From Eutypella sp. D-1 (Eukaryota; Ascomycota; Sordariomycetes; Xylariales; Diatrypaceae), in NCBI GenBank assembly GCA_023313575.1, contig JAJTTP010000023.1:186001-250000 (forward strand): DNA of 64,000 nucleotides. Direction: 5' to 3'. Positions within the stretch are counted from its first letter, which is position 1. Every line of letters starts with the position of its first letter. Below, piece after piece: positions 55,164 through 64,000 of this stretch. The notes beneath the pieces are model-generated. The model had not been told where the DNA came from, did no database searches, and saw only the letters and a program-made list of their open reading frames with translations. A program made the translations under genes and the position numbers.

Positions 55164-57905
55164 GGCTATCTGGCTGACGCCCTACCAAATATACGATTGT
55201 CGCATAAGCACTGCGCGCCCTTTAGGTCTTGGCAAGGGGCTTGATCCTCGCACACCGCCCCTATACATTTGACAGCCACATATAGATGATTTAGACTTCC
55301 AATTTAACAAACCAGCATGGGCTGTCCGTTCTGGCCGCGCAAGCTGTGTGACTTCACGTCTGTGTTCGTAGTTCTTCGCCGTTCTCCCATTAGCCACAAG
55401 ACTGCATAGGTATATAGACAAGGCAAGGCAAGCGAGCCACCCCGAGCCATAAGGGAAAGCAACTGACGCATCTGTGATCGGCTTGATATCTCTGCATCAG
55501 CCCTGTAAGATAGGTTTCCAGATTCCACCGTAGAAGCGACAGGTCCAATATGGCCATCTGAAAAGGGGGCAGATGAAAGGGGGTGAGAACAGATGAGTGG
55601 CTTATGGACAGCACAAGATGACAATAAATAAAATAAGAAAGAAGTTAAGATCGAAAAACGGCGGAAACCGTAGAAAGCCATCAGGGCGAGGTATCATTTC
55701 GGCCGCGGGCACTATAACCTCTTCCCAGAGCAGCTTGAGAATGAGGAGGTGTCCAGCGGTCAGGAATACGCGTAGGGAAAGGCTCAGGAAGAAACATAAT
55801 AAAATCGTGGCGATGGAAAGATCGCAGATGCTCAGGACTGTTGGGGGGTTACCAGGTCCGGGAAGATGGTCTATGATGTAAAGGATGCATAAGATGGCCT
55901 GGAGGGCATCTATGATCATCGTGGCGAACATATTGAAGAAGTATGGTTGTATACGGAAATATAAATAATTTCTAGTACTGTCGACGAAGTAGGGGGGAGT
56001 GGAGGGAGAGGCAGAAGGCGGGCCATACGCAACCTTTATATGAAGCACCGAGAGATTGGCGACGGAGAGACGAATGACCGGTGGAAGGTTTGGCTCTAGG
56101 TTTACAGAAGCATTCTGCACCACCTTTCCAGAGAGTTGACCCAAGACTCCAAGGTTTACTGCAGCTACGAAGTTTATACACATAACAGGGTCTACCAGCG
56201 CAGCGATAGACTCCACAGGCCCGATTCGACCTTTGGTCACCTAGCCAATGCTTTTGGGTTCAACATTACAGTGCCGTGTTCAGGGCGTCAATATCTACAC
56301 AGCGCCACAAAATACCCAATACCCTCTCATACACTTATCAATGCAGTCTCAAAGGGTGGTTCATCTCTGGTGTATCCCAGCTGCAGGACATTGCCAACCC
56401 CTCAGCATAACATCAAGTAGGCTCGGGCTAACTCATACATAACAAGGCAGTTAAACTACTCCCAAGGGCGGGACAAATGGCTCCTAGACGGACCTGGTTC
56501 TCTGAATTAGGTACAGTATGAACACTGATATCCGAAACAGGGGCACTGAAAGCCGATGCTTTTTGCCATCAAAGTACATGGAGTCACTAGTAACAAGTTC
56601 CCATATCGCCAGCCAGCATGCCTCCCCTTATTTTCGACTCTTCCTACCAGTCCACAGCTCTCCAGCCTCGCCTTCCCCTTCTTATGCAGCCAGCCACACC
56701 CGAAGGCAGTGGCTCTTCCACAATTGTCCAACCGAAGTGTTATACAACATATAAAGCTCACACAAGGCCCTCACTTCGAGACAAGGTTGGATGGATGGAG
56801 GATAAAATGCTTCTTGTTTATGCCGACGTAATTCTACACAAAAAATATGACATGCCCACCTCAGCTCATCTCACCACACCTGCATCCTCATAGCCCCCTC
56901 CAGCTTGGTTCCACGACCTTCGTTCGTTCATCCACGTATGCACCAACCCTGACCCGATTCGTGGCAAATACCTCAGCATGCCATCGTGGGGTTTCCTCCC
57001 CGTCTCCCGTCTTCCTGTCCTCAATCGTACAGGTCATGTCATGAACACAAAGCCAACCCAAACCAAACCAAACCAAAAACCAAAAAAAAAGAAAAAGATG
57101 CATCCATGCATCCACTACTCCCCGCGGCGCCCGGATAGAATAGAGGGAGAACCCCCCCCCCCCCCACCACCACCAGAGAAAAGAAGGAAAAAAAAAGGAA
57201 AAGCCCAACAAAGGTTATGTATGTATGAAAGCTATATATATATATGGATGTGTGTGTCTGTGCGTATGAGAACGGAGACACATACGCGTTCCCCGCGTTT
57301 AGGAGCCCGTCATGATGACAGTGGTGATAAAAGTGTATGTAAGTTGTTAGGATAGCGAGGTGGGTGGGGAGTAGGGGTATCTGATAATCCCGTGAAACAA
57401 TCCCCGTGAAAAGAAAAGAAAAAAAAAAAAAAAAAAGAGCCACAGCGATTGATCGATGGTGAAATGCCCACGCTGGTATGAAGTGAAAGTCCGTCTAGTG
57501 AAAAATATATGCATGCGAAGAAAAGAAGAAAAAAACGAGGGTGGTCGAAACGGATGAATGGATGGATGTATGAAAGCCAAACAAGCAGCAGCCAAGCCAC
57601 AGAATGAAGCGAAAAAACCAGCCCAAACCCAAACCCAGAATAAGGACAACGCCGGATTAGCCTCTTCTAACTCGCCGTCGAACGCCCGCTGAATCCATAT
57701 TTTTGCCTGCCTGCCTGCCTCCCCATCGTGTCGTGTCGTGTCGCGTCCCTGAATGTCTGCAGCAGCCCAACTCGACTCGACTAGACTCGGCACGGCACGG
57801 CAGGGGAAAAACCCATGCAAACCGACCCACCCACCAGAAGATGCAAAAGAGAAAGAGAAAGAAGTAGTACGAGCAGGGGGGGGGGCAAATGGTGAAACCC
57901 CCACC
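55164..57905. other. Intergenic region with low-complexity tracts and one doubtful ORF
   Basis: 2.7 kb between the MFS promoter and the flippase stop. It contains a doubtful membrane-protein frame (55602-56183), then from about 57060 a series of homopolymer and simple repeats: an A9 run near 57083, a C run at 57151-57166, TA repeats near 57236-57246 and an A/G tract at 57411-57438. Confidence 0.5.
55602..56183 (-). CDS. Doubtful hypothetical membrane protein
   Basis: An uninterrupted frame of 193 residues from the ATG at 56183 (MCINFVAAVNLGVLGQ) with three or more hydrophobic stretches near residues 83-100, 118-145 and 175-190. No family is recognised and no intron is required. Hydrophobic frames can arise in AT-rich noncoding DNA, so this may not be a gene. 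It has no obvious relation to the divergent or neighbouring genes. Confidence 0.25.
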   Translation of the reverse strand: MCINFVAAVNLGVLGQLSGKVVQNASVNLEPNLPPVIRLSVANLSVLHIKVAYGPPSASPSTPPYFVDSTRNYLYFRIQPYFFNMFATMIIDALQAILCILYIIDHLPGPGNPPTVLSICDLSIATILLCFFLSLSLRVFLTAGHLLILKLLWEEVIVPAAEMIPRPDGFLRFPPFFDLNFFLILFIVILCCP

Positions 57906-60900
57906 TCACCCAAAAGACCTCCCAGTGACAGGCCTCTCATGGCCGCCCTCGGACTTAATCGTACCTTCACCATCACCACTTCCCCCCGCAGCGCGACGGC
58001 CCAAATCCGCGACGGGGGGCGGGATAGCAGGGCCCATCATAGGGGTCGGCAAGGAAGTCTGCACGCGGCCCTGTTCGGCCGCAGTATGATCATCCACAAC
58101 ACCCCTCACATGGTCGGGGCCCTGGCGTTCGATTTCCTGCCAGAGGTCTGTGTCGGAGGGGAGGTAGACGCGGCGGAGGGCCGTGACGCCGAGTTCGAGG
58201 ACGAGGACGGCGGCGATGACGCCGCCGCTGGCGGTCCACCAGTTGAGCTGCTGGCCGAAGGTCTTGAAGAACGAGTCGTGCACCGCGTACGTCATGTACC
58301 GCGTCGGGTACAGCGCCGCGATCAAGGGGTTCCACACGAACCACGCGATGATCGATAGTGCTGCTCCGAGCGTCGTGATCCATACTTTGTTGTTGAGCTC
58401 GAGGACGCTGCAGTCGTAGTTAGTGGCGGTGCTTCAGAAGCCACTAAGGGATGCATGCTTGATTTGGACTTACAGGAGTTTGGTAATGATGACCACGATA
58501 CAGATCTGATAGGAGAGCTGACCGAGGGGGAAGAGGGAGTTATCGTCGGTGAAGAGGAGACGGTGCCAGTGACTGTACACCAGCCAATAAATGAGTACAG
58601 TTTCGGCGAGGCCCATCGTCATCCAGCCGAGGTACTTAGGAAAATTGAAGCCGGCGTTGCGCTGGCCGTACGAGTAGAGCTCGGGGACGGCGATCAGGGT
58701 CTCGGCTTTGAGGTCCTGCTCGAAGATGCCGAGCAGGATCACGGGCAGCGACGTGAAGAACACGTTGAACACCGTCAGGTTCCAGGACTCGTACATCGAC
58801 GTCCCCGAAAAGCCCGTGTAGCGCTGGTACTGCGCCTGCGTGATGTAGAAGACGATCTCCTTCCAGAACGTCGCCAGGATGTACTTGCCCGTGCGATGGT
58901 AGTTCCAGCGTCCGTGCACGAACAGGAGCCGCTCGAGGAAGCGGAACTGCGCGATCGAGAAGTCGGCCACGCGGGCCGCCTGGAGACCTTCGCGACCGGA
59001 AATCCCCACGCCGACGTGCGATGCCTGGATCATGGCGATATCGTTCGCGCCGTCGCCAATGGCCAAGGTGATGCATTTCGGTACGGCCTTGCGAATGGAC
59101 TTGACCAAATTCGCTTTTTGCACGGGAGCCGCGCGACAGCACACGACCGAGTCGACCCGGATCACCAAGTCAAAGAACATGATCCTCAGCGTATCGTCGT
59201 TTTCGATGATGCCCAGGGTCTGGCCGTCGACTACAAGGACCGAGTGGGGAATCATGCCCCGCCCGACGTCGATCAGGGTGGACGTAATCTTTTCCTGGAG
59301 GTCTCCCGTGGCGGTATCGAGGATAAAGATCTCCGAGTACGGTTTGCAAATGCGGGCGGAGTTCGCGATATTGATGGCCGTCTCCCGCTTATCGCCCGTC
59401 AGCATCCAGACCTGGATATTGGCTCTCCTAAGCTTATCAATGGTCTCTGGCACGCCGGCCTGCAGGCGATCTTCAATAGCGGTAGCGCCCGCCAGGTCGA
59501 AGTCCTTCTCGATCAGCTCGGCGGCCTCCTCGACGAGGCGTTGTCGGTCAACGAGACTCGTTGTCGCCTCCCGGTAGATCTTCTTCCAGGCGGCGTAGTC
59601 GGAGGCGCTCAGGTAGCGGTACCCGAAGAGCAAGGTGCGCAGACCTTCGGAGGCATATTCATCCACGTGCTGGAAACAGCGCTCGAAGACGGCTGCGTCG
59701 TTGACCGCGACGGTCTCGTCCACGGGCGCGTTGGCGAAGTACCCGTCGATCCCTCCGGGCGACGAAGGGCTTAGAACCAACGATTGGCGCGGTGTCGAGA
59801 AGAACTCATCGCTGTCGCGGTGGGTATGAAAGCGTCGCATATCGCTTCCCGGATACCGAGGATTGAAATCATCCGCTATGGACATCGAATGACGGTTCAG
59901 GTCGGTCGATCTGCGCCCGTTCATTCGTCGGAGGAAGTTCTGGCGACTGCTCGGGCCGATATTCATACTATTTCGGGGCGTGGTAGACATCGAGTTACGC
60001 TGTCGCCGCACCATATCGGCCTCCATGCTTCGCCGCTGGAGGGACCTGCGTTCGACATCGGTGGCCGTGCGCATGGCCAGGTCCGACTGTTTCAGGCGCG
60101 GGAGGATCACATTGTCCGCACCCTTGCACATGATGCAGATGCTGCCGTCCGGCATACGGACGATGATGGACATCCGTTTCCGCGCGCTGCTAAATTCGAT
60201 CACGTCCAGTACCTCGTACGTTTCCCTAGCCTGCGTGCCGTCCGCCTTCTGCACCTGGAGAACGATAGATTGCGATGGGCGGTCCACCATGAGAAGACCC
60301 AGGTCCTGGGCAGCTTTGACGAGGGCAAGCTCGTCCGGGGATGCGGCCTGAAACGTGATCTCGCCATTATCGCGAATTTCCGGAAGACAGGTGTGGCACA
60401 GGGCCAGACACAGGAGGAACTGCTTTGCTTTCCTAGAGAAAGGCGTGTTGGGCTTCGTGCGCATGTACTCGAGCATCTCCATCGTATTCGGCTCGGGCCG
60501 GGAATCCGCCGCAGCCGGATGCGGCGAAGGAACCGTCAGATGCAAGGAGGGACGGTGTTCGGGCCGCGCGGGATTTTTGGCGGGCTCTTCTTCCTCGGCG
60601 ATGATGTTCATGGTCGGCGCGGGATGCAGGGATCCCGTGTTAGTCGTGCGTAACTGCGCCTTCTCCTCTTCCTCCTGTCGGACATCGAGGTCGTGTAACC
60701 ATGACGTGCCGGCGATACTCAGCTTGCGGAAGCGCATCTTGTTCTCCGTCAAGGTGCCGGTCTTGTCGGAGAAGACATAGCTGACCTGGCCCAAGTCCTC
60801 CAATATAGTAGTCGTGTTGATGCTCAGCGGCGTGTCGGTCTCGGGATCGTACATCTCGATATCGTGCATGAAGATGTACTGGCCCACCTTGATGATCTCG

Positions 60901-62633
60901 AGAATAACGTAGAGCGACAGGGGGATGATGGTGTTGAACATGATGATGTAGCCAAAGAAGATTTCCTTAAAAGGGACGCCGCCGTCAGCGAGGTAGGGGG
61001 CGTCGTTCTCGTACTCGTGCTTCCATAGATAGTAGCCTCCGGTGCAGCCAGCCGTCATGCACAGGAGGACGATGACCAGGAAGAGTACTATGCGGTTCAG
61101 CAGCGTCTGCATCCTCGGGGACTTGGCGCGCACGTTCTTGTTGGCGTTCATCCGGATCTTGCATTCCTCCCCGCTGTTGACGACCAGCCCGATGGCCTCC
61201 TTGGTGTTGCGCAGGGTGGAACCGCGGTATACGACTTCGTTGAGGGTCAGGGGCATCGTCTCCCCATCCAACTCGACGCGGCCCTCGTAGCTGTACAGAT
61301 CGACGTTCGGATCCTCGGATACGATCGTCGCGTTGCATTGCTCCATTTTTTCGAGCGTATCACACCTTTTGGTTAGGAGGGGCGAAGCCTGCTTGCTCTT
61401 CAGGTTGGTCTCCCCGTCCAGGGCCATAGTCTCGATATAGGCGATCCCGTTCGGGCCGGTCGCGTGCAGCAGCACAATATCGGCGGGCACCGCATCGTCT
61501 CGGCGCAAACGGATGATGTCGCCAACCCGCACGCCGTGCCATTCGATCTCGGCCCAGGGTCCGTCATCCTTTCCGGTATGCCCCATATCCTGCAACTCGG
61601 TGATGCCGGATTCGTTCCCGTCCTCGATGCGCTTTTTAGACGATTTCTCGCCGCCCTTCTTTGCGCGTTCCTTGGCCTGCTCCTTCGCCTTACGCATGGC
61701 GGCCCACTTGGCAGTGGTCTTATCGGGGTCCAATATCCAAACCAAACTCCGGTTTTCCGACTTGTCCAGCTTATACCGGCGGTAGTCGTCGAAGCCCTCC
61801 TTGGCCATAGCGATAGCAACGAAGATCGACAGGGGAGCAATGGTGGTGTAAGTACCCGTGGTACTCAGACCAGGGATCATCTGCATTACACCAACGACGA
61901 GGAAGTAAAAGTTGGCCAGCTTGCTGAACTGGAAGATGAGTTGCATCGGGATGAAACTCCACAAAGTGTAGCGGCTAGAGCGGATAGAATTGGATATATA
62001 GCGCTTTCCGGTCCTCTCGTCGACCAAATGCTTCTTACGGGCGGCGCGGACATTCAGCGGGATATGGCGGCCATCCCGGCTCGGAGGTAACGGCTTCTGG
62101 CGCAAAAGACCCTCGACGACAAATCTTTTATAGAGGACACCAAATCGCTGTTTAAGCGAGGTGCGGTGGTCCTTGGCTCTTCGCCGACTTACCCAGGCCC
62201 GGTAATTATTCAGTTGAGGGCTCGTGTCGAGGCTCGTGTCGTCGGCTGCAGCGGGATTGTTCGGGGCGGCGGCACCGAAGCGCCTTTCGTGATCTGCCTT
62301 TTGGGCGGAGAGATCATCGTAGGCGTCGGGATTGGAATGTGGTGGAGAGGAATCAGAATCCGGGGATGCGTCTTGTTCGGTTCGCGCCGGTGCTGAATAC
62401 TGACGGTCCATATGGTGTCCCAGGCCTCGTCCTCCGTGTGCTCGTGGCGGGGCATTTAGGCTTATATCGGTTCGTGCGTGCTCGGAATTTGACATATACG
62501 GCGGATGTTGTTGTTGCTGTTGCTGTTGATGTGTATGGTGTTGGTGGGCATGAGTGCCGAGGGGAAAGCGACGCGATTGTTGAGGCGAGCGGGAAGCGCT
62601 GGATTCGCTGTCGCCATGTTCGTGGCTAACCAT
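57906..62633 (-). CDS. dnf3: P4-ATPase phospholipid flippase, DNF3-like
   Basis: Two exons, 62633-58474 and 58407-57906; 1553 residues. P4-ATPases move phospholipids from the outer or lumenal leaflet to the cytosolic leaflet at Golgi, endosomes and plasma membrane, usually with a Cdc50-family subunit. The N-terminus (about 190 residues) is hydrophilic, with a His/Gln run. TM1-TM2 follow (QLIFQFSKLANFYFLVVGVMQMIPG). DGETNLKSK is the actuator-domain loop; SDKTGTLTENK, with the phosphorylated Asp near residue 622, the P-domain; CKGADN the nucleotide site; MLTGDKRETA and IGDGANDIAMI the hinge. A long Arg/Ser/Asn-rich insert lies in the N-domain, as in Dnf3. The last TMs and a C-terminal tail are in exon 2 (intron 66 nt). 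Confidence 0.93.
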
Positions 62634-64000
62634 GATCCGTCGAGCATAGTAAAGCCAGGGTAGCGTAAACCTGTCACCGGAAAGGGGAAAAAACAGGGAG
62701 ATATTGGATATTTCTATCTATATATAAAATATATATGTCGATATGTGGTAACTATTATGTACGTGAATTGGAATTGGATATGAGGGGGGATTGGGGGGGA
62801 ATGGTGGGAACGGAGCTGTGCAAGTGGAATTGGGATGATAATGGATAACGGATAGTTTGGTTATGTGAGTATGAATGTGAATATGAATGTGAGTGTGAAT
62901 GTGGTGGATGTTGGTTTGGTGTGGATGTTTTGGTGGATGTAATGTAATGCGATGGATGCAAATGGATGTGGTGCAAAATGGTAGGCTACGATGATGATAA
63001 CTAATGCTAATGATATGTCAGCACTGGAATTCCCTTTCGGATAGGGTCGGGACAAATCAGAAGCGGTAGTGGAAATTATCTAAGGCATGAAGAAGATAGA
63101 GAGAGAAAAAAAAAAGGCGCTTGTGAATGGCGTAAAAGTAAAAAAGATAGAGATAGAGACAGAGAGAGAGAAACGATGATGATGCTGACGATAAACCTAA
63201 CAGTGGACTTCAGAACTACTTCGTACTTCCAGGTTAGGTAACCAACCCTCTAACGTGTAACTATAGGATTTCTCACTTGGATTTCTCACTTCAAAGTTGG
63301 ATTTCTCAGACAGAGAGAGCCCTGGAGAAAGAAAAAAAAAACAATTAGTTACTTACTTAGTAAGATCAAAATAAGGTTACGGACCTCGCACTGCCCGGGC
63401 CCCGGAGATATCTACCATACTTAGGTACCTTACTTAGTAGTAATTCTAGGGCTAAGGCTATAACACCTAAACCCCGGAGGGATATAAGCTACGATTTTAG
63501 GCATGTTAAGTTGGTTAAGTTAGGCTTGGCTGCCTGCTGTGCTATCCATGTGTATGTACCTAATGTATGTATGTACTTAATTTTGCGCTATGTATAGTAC
63601 GGGTACGGGTTGCTGAGCTGGTTGGTACCCCTCGTTTGTCATCCACTCAAAATCCTATCCATACCTACGAATACAGCCCATACATATTGGAGGAATCCAA
63701 TGGGGAAGGAAGTATCGGTACAACATCGTCAACTAAACGCGACTAGTGTCGATTCTAGATCGCCTTAGCCGGCTCTTGATAACAACAAGTAATTCTATAT
63801 TCCGAGCGGAATTCGTATATTTACTTACAATTCATTTGTCCCTGTGTTTTGTGATAATAAGGGAGCAAATGAACGCCTATGCTTGGCAAGTTCTTAAGTT
63901 ACCAGGTTACTTACTAGCTTTAGGTAGGTTATTTGACAAATACTCTTCCAAGATGAACTGGGTAAAACTGACCGATGGTTTTTTTGCACGACCGGCCGAG
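62634..64000. other. Upstream region of the flippase gene, to the window end
   Basis: 1.37 kb with GAATGTGAATATGAATGTGAG-like imperfect repeats at about 62871-62905, GA-rich tracts at 63098-63175 and ACTTAGGTACCTTACTTAG-like motifs near 63419-63437. No coding region is supported. Confidence 0.5.

Noticed and set aside
58455..59774. A 439-codon plus-strand open frame
   Set aside because: Antisense to the P4-ATPase; its D/E/V/R-rich composition is the usual shadow of a GC-rich coding strand.
1..64000. CRISPR arrays, operons or ribosome-binding sites
   Set aside because: Intron structure, tRNA intron and protein families show a fungal nuclear genome; no regularly spaced direct repeats were found.

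Overview
The window is nuclear DNA of a filamentous ascomycete (Pezizomycotina), most likely a Sordariomycete. The evidence is short GT-AG introns (mostly 45-90 nt) in most genes, a Pth11-type rhodopsin-like membrane protein, a con-10/KGG stress protein, double zinc-cluster and fungal-type alcohol oxidase genes, and a nuclear tRNA gene with a canonical intron after base 37. Nothing indicates a prokaryote, organelle, phage or CRISPR array. The exon maps were built by eye from splice signals, reading-frame continuity and protein-family knowledge; no search was run.

Layout. 1-5 kb: a secreted alkaline phosphatase (cut by the left edge) and the queuine tRNA-ribosyltransferase accessory subunit. 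6-13 kb: an LCCL-domain membrane protein, a 14-cysteine small secreted protein, a con-10-like protein built from duplicated exons, and a second small secreted protein. 13-26 kb: a 1-acyl-DHAP-reductase-like SDR converging on a CoA-dependent-type acyltransferase whose promoter carries a MITE-like element, a GT25-like glycosyltransferase converging on a phenylalanine ammonia-lyase, a 3.4 kb gene-poor stretch, and a TesB-type acyl-CoA thioesterase. 26-31 kb: a repeat-bearing GPI-anchor-like secreted protein, then the ribosome-biogenesis pair NOP10 and NOB1 facing each other. 32-35 kb: a transcription factor with two Zn2Cys6 clusters. 37-55 kb, which looks like an accessory catabolic block: FAD monooxygenase, tRNA-Arg(ACG), 11-exon alcohol oxidase, Pth11-like receptor, tannase/feruloyl esterase, sulfatase and a DHA2-type MFS transporter. 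55-64 kb: a doubtful membrane ORF and a DNF3-type P4-ATPase with long low-complexity flanks.

Together, conserved housekeeping genes (QTRT2, NOP10, NOB1, flippase, tRNA) are interleaved with environment-facing genes: secreted phosphatase, sulfatase and esterase, phenylpropanoid and aromatic enzymes, an exporter and a surface receptor. This suits a plant-associated or saprotrophic lifestyle (inference). There is no PKS, NRPS or terpene synthase, so no classical biosynthetic cluster. The most unusual signals are the exon-by-exon repeat of the con-10-like gene, the MITE-like element with perfect 6-bp flanking repeats, the dibasic-bounded duplicated module in the GPI-like protein, and a sulfatase exon junction that cannot restore the conserved active-site spacing.
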